Assembly (NCBI RefSeq): GCF_019393635.1
Contig: NC_057863.1
Coordinates: 641,202,306-641,266,305 of the forward strand
Length of the DNA stretch: 64,000 nucleotides
Direction of reading: 5' to 3'
Source of the DNA: Dromiciops gliroides
Lineage: Eukaryota > Chordata > Mammalia > Microbiotheria > Microbiotheriidae
Below, in pieces: positions 56,312 to 64,000 of this stretch (position 1 is the first letter of the stretch; each line of letters starts with the position of its first letter). The notes beneath the pieces were generated by a model. It was not told the origin of the DNA. It saw only the letters and a program-made list of their open reading frames with translations, and ran no database searches. A program made the translations under genes and the position numbers.

Positions 56312-57980
56312 GTAATGGCCAACGGCGGGGGTTTGGCTGTGGGTACAATCTGTGCTAGGGCCAAGGAACAGCCTGTCCAGAGAGAAGGAGGCCAAGGGGG
56401 AGGCATGGCGTGACTCGTGCTAGGCCTCTGTGTGACCGACTTCAATCTTAACCCCTTTGATCCCTAAAGCCCCAGTGAGGGGGGAGGGACCTTTTATCTC
56501 ATCGATTCCCCCCCAACAAGTGACTGTGGGACACAGTGAGGCCTGGGTGGGGGCAGGGCCTTCTCTGGGACATGGGGGGGCGAGAGGGGGACTTGTGTCA
56601 GAAGTGACTGACACCCGGGGCGTGAGGTTCCCTCCCACAGGCCTGTCAGTCTGGCCCAGCCTCGACCACAATTTCCATGGTGGTCCCCATTTCCATGTCC
56701 TTAGCCTGCCCCTGGCTTCCAGCTTAATTCAATGACATTTAATGTCATTGCTGGGTATGGGGAGAGGAGATTGCTCTGGCCCATCCGGGCCTGGGGTCGG
56801 GAGCCCCTGGGGAGGAACACATCGAGCAAATCACCTGGGAGGCTATAGGGGGTTGGAGGACAGAGGCAGCTCAGGGTGGGTGTGTTATGTTCCTCCCCCA
56901 GGGGATCAGAGGACTTCACTCATCCCCATCACCTTCAACCAAAATGACATGTGTCTGGGGTTCGTGGCCTTCGCCACATGGGCCGTGAGGACTTCGGACC
57001 TTCATGCACCAGATGCCTGGAAGACAGGTCTGGGGGTCTGGGACAAGGGAGGGTCCTGAGGGGCTCGGGACGGGGGAGGTGCCAGCGAGGAGGCAGTGAC
57101 TGCTGTGGGACCCTTCTCTGGGCCTTGGTTAATTATCTGTAGCATTGAGGGAGTTGGGCTGGAGCCATAAGAAGTTCAGGGTGAATGGTGTTGGGGGGTT
57201 ACGCTTTCTCCCGGGCGTGACAATTGTGCCCCTGGAGCAATGCTGTCATTGTGCCCAGAGTCCTGTTACCTGGGGCCTGCTTTCCTCCCCACCCACTTAG
57301 GGTCTCAGTGGGATGTCAGTCCCTCTCCTGGCATAGCTGCACCCAGTCAGGATGTCCTCTGTAACCCCCACACCTCATTCCTAGTTTCATCTTTTGTTCT
57401 AGCCTGGGGCATTTTTTCTAGATTTTTTTTTTTTTTTGGTGAGGCAATTGGGGTTAAGTGACTTGCCCAGGGTCACACAGCTAGTAAGTGTTAAGTGTCT
57501 GAGGCTGGATTTAAACTCAGGTCCTCCTGAATCCAGGGCCGGTGCTCTATCCACTGTGCCACCTAGCTACCCTAGCCTGGGGCATTTTTAAGGGTTCTTC
57601 TGGTGTGAAGGATCAGTGATTTTTTTGGGGGGGGGTAAGGCAATTGGGGTTAAGTGACTTGTCTAGGGTCACACAGCTAGTAAGTATCAAGTGTCTGAGG
57701 CCGGATTTGAACTCAGGTCCTCCTGAATCTAGGGCTGGTGCTTGATCCACTGGGACACCTAACTGCTCCAAGGATCAGTGATTTTAAGTGTGGCTCAGGA
57801 TGGCCCAGGCCTCTCCTTGCTCATCAGCCTGAGGCACTCACATGCTGACCTGGCTAGGCGATCAGCCCTCCCCAGCTGCCTCTTTCTGCTTTCCCCATAG
57901 TGTTGCTGGCCAACATCGGTGCCATCTCTGCCATCCGCTACTTCCGGAGGCAGGCGAGAGAAGGACGCCCGTGCCCGTAG
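53806..57980 (+). CDS. PERM1: PERM1, PGC-1 and ERR-induced regulator in muscle 1 (complete CDS, three coding exons)
   Basis: Coding exons are 53806-56311, 56902-57027 and 57901-57980, giving 903 residues; human PERM1 has about 790. The N-terminus MENFEYSIQLSDKDW matches the family, as do SSDIDQGDSSGSSPP (about residues 40-54), a basic KKKRRS stretch, the RKKKVRFSG motif, three PEAY/PEVC-x-FF repeats near the C-terminus and the end block FNQNDMCLGFVAFATWAV. PERM1 is known as a PGC-1alpha/ERR-induced muscle protein promoting mitochondrial and oxidative gene expression, and has been reported at the outer mitochondrial membrane. The weakly hydrophobic segments in the last two exons fit membrane association, which is inference. 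The start at 53806 lies two bases after a ctag acceptor with a long pyrimidine tract; the ATG at 53752 lies upstream of that acceptor and is not used. All junctions are GT-AG and in phase. Residues 344-454 are a tandem array. The next gene, PLEKHN1, is convergent. Confidence 0.96.
54835..55167 (+). repeat. PERM1: In-frame 78-bp coding minisatellite in PERM1
   Basis: Four full copies of a 26-residue unit start at 54835, 54913, 54991 and 55069, followed by a 7-codon partial copy from 55147. The unit reads roughly NLSTPVSLPEKGVNLIG followed by VASEAEPGG. Copies differ by only a few substitutions (for example L to Q, P to T, V to M), suggesting recent expansion or homogenisation. Looser STP-type repeats flank it up to about 55,490. 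Confidence 0.95.
56902..57027 (+). CDS. PERM1: PERM1 penultimate coding exon
   Basis: The acceptor is tcctcccccag (ends 56901) and the donor is ACAG-GTCTGG at 57028. It encodes GDQRTSLIPITFNQNDMCLG and then FVAFATWAVRTSDLHAPDAW, nearly identical to the human C-terminal block. It is phase 1 at both ends, so skipping it would keep the reading frame. Confidence 0.95.
57417..57572 (-). mobile_element. WSINE1-like SINE in PERM1 last intron, reverse
   Basis: Duplication TAGCCTGGGGCATTTTT at 57400-57416 and 57573-57589. Confidence 0.93.
57624..57769 (-). mobile_element. Second WSINE1-like SINE in PERM1 last intron, reverse
   Basis: Duplication AAGGATCAGTGATTTT at 57608-57623 and 57770-57785; a G-run precedes the body. 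Confidence 0.92.
57901..57980 (+). CDS. PERM1: PERM1 last coding exon
   Basis: Acceptor ctttccccatag ends at 57900. The exon encodes VLLANIGAISAIRYFRRQ, then AREGRPCP and a TAG stop at 57978-57980. Human PERM1 ends LLANVGTISAIRYFRRQ plus a short variable tail, so this is the genuine end. A hydrophobic stretch followed by basic residues fits a membrane-proximal tail. Confidence 0.95.
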
Positions 57981-59132
57981 CCCACGTCGGGGCCAGCTGG
58001 GGCCCAGGCAGGCAGGCCCCAGCCAGGGATGGCTGCCTAGACTCAGTTTCGAGTGAGGGTGGCAACCTGCCAGCGTGGGACTGAATTCTTCAGACCTCTG
58101 ATCAGCCTCTCCGTAATGACCCCAAGGGGACAGTTGTCCAGCTTTCAGCCTTCTCTGCTTGGGAGGGAGAAGGGAAGCAAATCCTCACCTTTCCCTTTCA
58201 ATGAGCCTGAGAGGTCTGGGTCCCTTTTGGAGCTGAAGGCCCACATATAGGATGGATGGCAAGTCAGGTTTCAGAAGGTGTTTGCCTAGGAGTGGGTGTC
58301 AGGGACATGGGGTGAATGTTGGTGGTAACTATGCCTAATGGACCCTCAAGTGTCATGACTTGGATGTGTGGGGGGGAAGCCAAGCAACTCCTGAATGACT
58401 TGGAGGTGGTGGGCCAGAGACTAGGTGGGCAGTATGGAGGAGAAGTGGTAGGGACTAGGCCAGGCTGGCAGGGCACAGCCTTAGCTTTGCCCATTGGGCA
58501 CACAGAGCACCCACTTCAGGTAAGCCCTCCCAATTCACTGGTGATGCTGAAGATGGTTGGTGGAGGTGTCTCTCTTCTCTGCCCCCTACTTGGTGACATT
58601 GTAGTTGATGGGGGTCAGAGGGGAGGGTGGAGAAGGCAGGAGGGGGGTGGTCATAGAGACACAGCTCCCCGCTCTTGGGGATAGATCAGGCCCGCTCAAA
58701 TTGTGGGTGCATGGAATAAAGACACCCTGGAAGAAGCTGGTAGGATTGACTCTGGGTCAGGGACGATATTGGCTGATATTAGACATGTCTTTGGAAACTG
58801 AGGGATCCCTAAGAAAGTACTGAGATCTCAAGGAGAGGTGGGCAGGAGACTGAGACGTCATTTGGACCCTGGCAGGAGACAGGGAGCAGAAGGCTGGAGA
58901 GAGGGACTGGAGGCTCCTGGACATTGAAGGGGAGGGTTAAGGGAGGTGGGAAAAGGAAAGGAATGGGAAGGAGCTGAGAGGGCAGCAGGATTAAAGGTCA
59001 TAGGCCATGGGGCCTCAGTGGGGGCTCTGAGCTCCTCTGGAGTTCCCTGAGTTACCCCAGTGACTACTGGTGTGAGTGTGCTGGAGGGGGGGAGAGGGGG
59101 AAATGGACACACAGACACAGGGTGACAATAAA
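57981..59132 (+). terminator. PERM1: PERM1 3' UTR with two poly(A) signals
   Basis: AATAAA occurs at 58715-58720 and 59127-59132. The second is followed by a T- and G-rich stretch (tgtctttttctattttgg), the usual downstream element, so it is the stronger candidate. Alternative use of both is possible. Confidence 0.6.
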
Positions 59133-59149
59133 ATGTCTTTTTCTATTTT

Positions 59150-60788
59150 GGGGTTGCTGGGTTGATTTCCCCAGGATCAGCCTCATGCCCCTCCCCCAGC
59201 CCAAGCTGACGGCACTGTGGCTCTTTACCCAGAAACCAACATGGGACATGAACTAAATTCTGATTCGAGGGCCAAGCACATGCAGCAGAGGGGATGGCTT
59301 GGAGTCCCTCCCACTTCTCCAAGAGTGGCTGGGGACACTGGGAGACTTCCCCAAAGGAACGACCTGGAATCTCTGGCACCCAATTCGGTCACCCCTTCCT
59401 GAGCTCTCCCTCATCCTGCCCTGGCTCATCTCAAGGGAATACAGGGAAGTGTCCATTTAACCTGTCCCTTACTTACCCCTCTGCCCCTAGAGTCCACTGA
59501 CCTGCTCACAGCTCTTCATGAAGCCTCACACCAGTCTCACTGCCTCCCATTAACTTCACTGCTCACTGATTCTCATTACATTACTACTCACTGCCCTTCA
59601 CTACCTCCCATCACTTTGCATCTCCTTGCCCTTCACTCTCCTCTACTTTCCACTTCTCACAGATCACTGCTATCCAATGACCATCACTGACTGCCCTCCC
59701 CAACAGGAGTCTCGATTGGGGATGACGTCTGAATGTCTTCCCACCTCCCCAGATTCATCCATGCCTTCTCCGCCTTCCCTTCATCCCACAATATTCCCTG
59801 TAACTTCTTTTCCTGGAGTAACTTCAGCTTATTATGATGTAATATAAACTTGGGTTCAAACCCTACGACTGCTTGTGTGACCTTGGCCAAGTCACCTGCC
59901 CTCCTCGGGCCTTAGTTTTCCCATCTCCCTCTCTCTTGTGACGAGCTTATGATTCTATGAAAACGTCTTCCCTTCCCACCCCAGCCATACCTACACCTTA
60001 TGCCATTGCTTCTAATTTTCCTCTCACAGCGGATGGGGACAGGTGTAACCCCCAACATAGCCACCAGGGAGCAGCATAGAACCCTGATTTGGAGGAGAGG
60101 GGTGAGGGGAGGGGGGAAGGGCACTTGTCACATAACAAAGGACTTGAGCATCTAGGGACCTAGATACTGGAGGATCCCCTCCCCCAGAGGCTAGATCAGA
60201 TTTGGAAAGAGGGGACAGGGGCAGGAAAGAGGGTGTCATCAAATGAATAGGCTATTGTGCCATTTATAGCAGCCACTTATGGGATGTGTCCCCCACTCAA
60301 AGAGAGTCAGGTATCCCGCACTGAGGGATCAGACTTCTAGTCACAATTTCCTGGAGGTGTCTTTGGGCCTCAGGCCCCTGCAGCCTGTGTGGGAAGGAGC
60401 CTAGGGGGCTTCTGGTCTGGAAGGAGGCCAGCTTCTGTCCATGCTCCCAGCTCAGAATCTCATGTTCAATCTCAGGCAGCAGTGGGCAGGAAGCTGGCTC
60501 CCTCCTTTCCCTAGAACTCATGGGGGGGGGAATAGTGAGGGGAGTCTGGGTCTGGGGGCATTGAGGTCCCAACCACTGAGCCCCCCCAAAGATGTCTAAC
60601 CCCCCAACTCGATCTCCCCAGCTGTTTGGGGGTGTGGGGAGAAGCCAATCGAGATGGTCCAGGGCTTCCTTCACCTTGGATCCTGAGATTCAGAGAGGCA
60701 GCCTCTTAGCACCAAGGTGGGGTTGGAGGCCAGGATGTCTGGCTTCCTCCTGGTCTCCACTTGGACTCAAAAAAGACCCCAGGCCAGG
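59150..60788. other. Gap between the convergent PERM1 and PLEKHN1 coding ends
   Basis: No coding signal. 59,500-59,700 is a degenerate cluster of cactgcc/tcact phrases; a MIR lies at 59,845-59,965. Part is probably PLEKHN1 3' UTR. Confidence 0.6.
59845..59965 (+). mobile_element. MIR-type fragment
   Basis: gtgtgaccttggccaagtca, ccttagttttcccatctccc, gcttatgattctatgaaaa. Confidence 0.55.
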
Positions 60789-60970
60789 TCAAATCCACTG
60801 AGTCAACCTCCCTGCAGCTTCTGATGCAGGAGGGCGATGCCACATGTGTCGAGAAGAGGGAGGCGGTCCTGCCTTGTCCCAGATGTTTTCGTAGCTGAAG
60901 TCTCTCTGGCCACTGGGGAGCCCCGAGGACCGTCCCTGCTTGTGACCCTTCCCTCCAGGGGAGCTGCCAC
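60789..60970 (-). CDS. PLEKHN1: PLEKHN1 terminal coding exon
   Basis: Acceptor catcttcgcag; 2 nt completing a glycine codon, then 59 residues and TGA (plus-strand tca 60789-60791). DFSYENIWDKAGPPPSSR and the end EAAGRLTQWI match human DPGYDHLWDE and EASGGLVQWI. The phase agreement with the preceding exon confirms the join. Confidence 0.92.
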
Positions 60971-61800
60971 CTGCGAAGATGCAGAGATGTTAGCCAGGCC
61001 AGGAGCTGGGGCAGGGAGGGCTCCACCGGCCCCTTGCTTTTAGGAAGCTTGGGTCGGGGTATCAGGCTCCATCAAGGGGTTCCACAAGCATGGAGAACCC
61101 GATGTCAAGCTGGGCTCCCAGCCTTCGGGGCCCTCGAGGAGGGGGGGGGACAGAGTCCAGCTGGAACAGAGGTTCTCAAGACCTGAGGCAGCTGCACCAG
61201 GCTGGCACACACACCTGTCCATCACAGAGTGAGAGAGAGCTCAGGTGTGACTGGAGTACGGGAGGGGCAGGGAGAGGCATGGGGATGCCCGGCTCAGCAT
61301 CGGATCCCTTGGGGGAAAGGTGCATGGGGTTAGCTGCTGAGCACCAAGATGGATAACTCACCTGCGAGTCGAAGCTGAGGTTCAGGGGAACCTTCCTTTG
61401 GTGGGGACACCTGGACCTGGGGAGACACCAAACCAGGAAACTGAGGGACTCCTGCATCTGAAGCCAGACCTCTGCTACTTACTACCTGGCTGGGAGGCCG
61501 CTAGGGGGCACCATACTACATAGAATGCTGGGCCTGCAGTCAGGAAGACCGAAGTTCAAATTCAGTCCTAGACACTTGAAGTCAATGTGACCCTGGGCAA
61601 GTCATTTAACTTGTTTACCTCAGTTTCCTCATCTGAACAGTGGGGATAATAACAGCACTGAGAGGTATGCCAGGGTTACTTGTGAGGAAAAAATGAGATA
61701 ATACTTGTAAAAGGGCTTAAGCACAGAGCCTGTCCGAGAGTAGGTACTTAATAAATCCTAGCTGTTATTACTCGAATGACCTTGGGAAAAGTCACTTAGA

Positions 61801-61836
<36 letters not shown>

Positions 61837-64000
61837 GTGAGTGAGTGTGTGTGTGTGTGTTTGGAAACAGAAGATTCCCTTCAGTTCTGACATTCAACTT
61901 TGGTTCTAAGCTTTCTTCCGGTTCTGACATTCTGTGCTCTGTGTTCTTGTCTTCTCTGTCTGGGCCCTCCTGGCTCTCATAGTCTCTGTTCTAAGGGTCC
62001 TTCTACCTCTGACATTCCATCTTCTAAGGTCCTCCCTCACTTTCAGTTTGACAGTCCTACAAAAGGAGGCTCAGACCTGCCTGTCTCTCTTAATCTGAAT
62101 CTCTCTATCACTCTCTCTCTCTCTTCATCTCTGTCTCTGCCTCTGGGCAGATTCTTCCCTCCATCCCATCCCCACCTTCAACCTTGCTCTCCGTCTGCGG
62201 CACCCCTCCACAGGCAGCGCCCCTCTCACCTGACGGGGTCGAGAAGGCTCTAGAGGACCAGCACCCCGCAACTTGAAGGAGCCTCGTTGTCTCTGAGACC
62301 CCCGGTGCTGCTGGGCTGGCTTTTTCTGAAGGGGGTGTGAGCTGGGGGATGGGCCAGGGACGGGGATGGAGACGGGGACGGTGGGAAAGGTGCTCAGTGG
62401 CTCTTGGACTGCACAACTCTTAGCTGCTGCCAGAAACTGTGAGGAAAACCAGCAGAGTGTCTCTCAGGTGCTGATGCTGGGTCAGAGAAGGCTGGGAGCC
62501 AGCGACACCCACTGTGTCCCTGGACATCTCCCTCTGGGCTCCCCGGAGCCAGCCTGGGCCAAGGCCTTGGGATGCGGGCACTGGCCAGAGCTGGCTCAAG
62601 TCAGATGAAAACTTCGGACATTGAGATCAGGTTCAACCAGAAGCCTCCCCAATTGCACCAAGACTGACCTCATCTAGGTCACTGACATCTGTGATCTTGT
62701 TGTGGGTGGTGGAGGTCGGGGTGTAGGGGTCAGCATACAGTGGGGACTGGGGTTTCTCTGGGGTATCAGCTGCTGCTTCCTCACTGCCTTCTAGACTCCT
62801 CCGGTTTAGCTGCAGGAGAAGCCAAGGTTGGGAAGGAGGTGACCACACTGGGTAGTGGCTAACTTGGGTCCTTTTCATTAGAAGTGACATCCAGGGGCAG
62901 CTAGCTGGTGCAGTGGATAGAGCACTGGCCCTGGAGTCAGGAGGACCTGAGTTCAAATCCGGCCTCAGACACTTGACGCTTACTAGCTGTGTGACCCTGG
63001 GCTAATCACTTAATCCTTATTGCCCCACCAAAAAAAAAAAAAAAAAAAAAAAAGGAAGTGATATCTACCTGCTTTGGGCTGGGGGGATCAAATGACAGCT
63101 ATCTGAACTCCCCTCACCAGCTAGGACCACACATATGGGCCAGGTGCTGCTTTGGGGACTAGGGGAGAGAGACCCAAGGAGACAATGAGGGACAACTTAG
63201 GGAGAGTTTGATAGATACAGTGACAGAGGGAGGGACAGACTAGGAAGCAAGGGCAGGGAGTAAGGAAGAATTAAAATTGAGACGGGGCCAAGGATGGGGG
63301 CTGAGGGAGGCCCCTACATTGGTGAGGCCCAGGTCCAGATGCAGGGGAGCCCTGGGTGCTGGTTCCTCTCCTTTTGGCTGGCCCGTGCCTTTTCCCTTGG
63401 ATGAGCGGCCACTGCCCCTGCGTCTCAGCTCTGCACGACGCCTTCCCAGGCTGGAGTTGCTGGGGGTGGCCTGGCCCTGGAGGGACAAAGTGGGACAGTG
63501 CTGGGTGTCCTCCAAACCACACTAGGGATGGATGGCCCTGGGCTCTGCAGCTCTAACCCCTGGGAGCCAAGGAACCAGGAGGACCCTGTTACCAAGGCCC
63601 TGCGGACTCCCAGTCTCCACCCAGGCTGGCAGTTGGGGCCATAGGGTGGAAGAGGGAAAAGAATTTGTTTAGGAGCATATGGGCAGCCCCAGCTCTTGCT
63701 CTTCTTCTAAGTGTCTCAGACAACCTTACCCCGTCTCAACCCCAACTGGACCCTTCCACTCGAACTCCCAAACCCTGAAAGCTGCTTGGGTGCCCAGGAA
63801 CCCTCCACACCTCCCAGAATCCAAACAGCCACTGCAGTCTGTCTGCCCTATTAGATCCTGCCCTGGCCTGTGTCACTCACTTGGTCCCTCTGGGGGCTGC
63901 TGTCAGCTACCACAGGACAGCTGTTGGGCAGTATGGGGTGGTCAGGGAGGGAGCCGCTGGTGTGGGAGGAAGTGGCTGGGGGCCCTGTGGATGCCCAGGA
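60789..64000 (-). CDS. PLEKHN1: PLEKHN1, pleckstrin homology domain-containing family N member 1 (3' part; 5' part beyond window)
   Basis: Six minus-strand exons are seen: 64000-63881 (cut by the window edge), 63476-63318, 62809-62669, 62436-62230, 61416-61362 and 60970-60789, totalling 287 codons plus stop. All visible junctions are GT-AG and phases agree. Family matches in order are SLGRRRAELRRRGSGRS, PLHLDL, SPLYADPYTP, KITDVSDLDE, PVSIPVPGP, KEGSPEPQL and the C-terminus ending LTQWI (human ends LVQWI). The N-terminal PH-domain half lies outside. PLEKHN1 is described as a cardiolipin- and phosphatidic-acid-binding protein at mitochondria, linked to apoptosis and mRNA granules; that function rests on the missing domain. 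The visible tail is low-complexity and basic or serine-rich. No canonical AATAAA is seen on this strand below the stop; a TATAAA variant lies at 60263-60268. Confidence 0.93.
61362..61416 (-). CDS. PLEKHN1: PLEKHN1 short exon (KEGSPEPQL)
   Basis: Acceptor ggtgtctccccag, donor GCAG-GTGAGT; 55 bp, phase 0 to phase 1. It encodes VQVSPPKEGSPEPQLRLA, matching human LVSSAREGSPEPWLPLTD. Confidence 0.9.
61497..61785 (+). mobile_element. MIR, nearly complete, in a PLEKHN1 intron
   Basis: gggcctgcagtcaggaagac, gtgaccctgggcaagtcatt, cagtttcctcatctgaaca, gagataatacttgtaaaag and the end ataaatcctagctgttatta. Confidence 0.75.
61804..61860 (+). repeat. (GA)n-(GAGT)n-(GT)n
   Basis: Three consecutive simple-repeat blocks in a PLEKHN1 intron. 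Confidence 0.93.
62230..62436 (-). CDS. PLEKHN1: PLEKHN1 exon (PVSIPVPGP block)
   Basis: Acceptor ggttttcctcacag, donor CAG-GTGAGAGG; 69 codons, phase 0. It starts FLAAAKSCAVQEPLSTFPTV and contains QQHRGSQRQRGSFK, matching human FLSAMQSA...PSVPVSVP...AAQRHRGSAK. Confidence 0.92.
62669..62809 (-). CDS. PLEKHN1: PLEKHN1 exon (SPLYADPYTP block)
   Basis: Acceptor cttctcctgcag, donor GAG-GTCAGT; 47 codons, phase 0. It reads LNRRSLEGSEE, then SPLYADPYTPTSTTHNKITD and VSDLDE, very close to human. Confidence 0.93.
62893..63053 (+). mobile_element. WSINE1-like SINE in a PLEKHN1 intron
   Basis: Flanks GAAGTGA(C/T)ATC; ends in a run of about 24 A. It is antisense to PLEKHN1. Confidence 0.9.
63318..63476 (-). 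CDS. PLEKHN1: PLEKHN1 exon (SLGRRRAELRR block)
   Basis: Acceptor tttgtccctccag, donor AAT-GTAGGG; 53 codons, phase 0 at both ends. It contains SLGRRRAELRRRGSGRS and APLHLDLGLTN, corresponding to human SIGRRRTELRRSGSSRS and PLHLDLTQ. Confidence 0.92.
63881..64000 (-). CDS. PLEKHN1: PLEKHN1 exon, truncated by window edge
   Basis: Forty codons beginning SWASTGPPATSSHTSGSLPD and ending SSPQRDQ before a GTGAGT donor. Human has SWDSG...TSHSLPESS...HTPDQ at the same place. The upstream end is off the window. Confidence 0.88.

Larger units (their letters stand above)
57028..57900 (+). other. PERM1: PERM1 last intron carrying two SINEs
   Basis: GT-AG intron of 873 bp. Two reverse-oriented SINEs (57417-57572 and 57624-57769) with separate target duplications make up about a third of it. 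The remainder shows no coding signal. Confidence 0.85.
61417..62229 (-). other. PLEKHN1: PLEKHN1 intron with a MIR and a (GA)n(GT)n tract
   Basis: Holds the MIR at 61,497-61,785 and the simple repeat at 61,804-61,860. The rest, about 61,865-62,150, is pyrimidine-rich with repeated ttctgacattc phrases and no coding signal. Confidence 0.7.

Noticed and set aside
61062-61132. Alternative PLEKHN1 end exon encoding GPRRLGAQLDIGFSM...
   Set aside because: Phase and a weak acceptor fit, but the exon at 60970-60789 matches the human C-terminus much better, ending in LTQWI.

Overview
This window looks like marsupial nuclear DNA, most likely from an Australian (australidelphian) lineage. The basis is some 45 copies of a tRNA-derived CORE-SINE of the WSINE1/MAR1 kind, two MAR1-type SINEs with an RTE-derived tail, RTE and L1 LINEs, and many old MIR and L2 pieces. 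Family names are from memory and no library was searched.

Only two protein-coding genes are supported, both at the right end. PERM1 (plus strand, coding exons 53806-56311, 56902-57027, 57901-57980) is complete at 903 residues. The 3' half of PLEKHN1 (minus strand, six exons between 60789 and the window edge) converges on it. The same tail-to-tail pair sits in human 1p36.33, so the block appears syntenic. Both products are linked to mitochondria: PERM1 as a PGC-1/ERR-induced muscle factor with a hydrophobic C-terminus, PLEKHN1 as an acidic-phospholipid-binding protein.

Layout: 1-39.6 kb is repeat-dominated intergenic DNA. It holds an L2 LINE (7.5-8.9 kb), an ORF1-bearing L1-clade piece (15.8-17.5 kb), a nearly complete RTE LINE split by SINEs (20.2-24.05 kb), a 5'-truncated hexokinase processed pseudogene (26.44-27.31 kb), an inverted pair of RTE 3' ends (25.6 and 27.8 kb), and an L2/CR1-type ORF piece (33.5-34.5 kb). 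From 39.6 to 51.3 kb the DNA is GC-richer and less repetitive, with two CpG-rich islands (about 39.64-40.44 and 48.23-48.56 kb). The likely PERM1 promoter and first noncoding exon lie near 51.75-51.97 kb. HES4, the expected upstream neighbour, is not seen and presumably lies to the left.

The observations I rate highest are: a 78-bp in-frame repeat array in PERM1; MEF2-like sites in its presumed promoter and first intron; perfect telomere-type repeats at the 5' junction of an RTE insertion; and several microsatellites that appear to have grown from SINE or LINE tails. I found no new multi-gene system.
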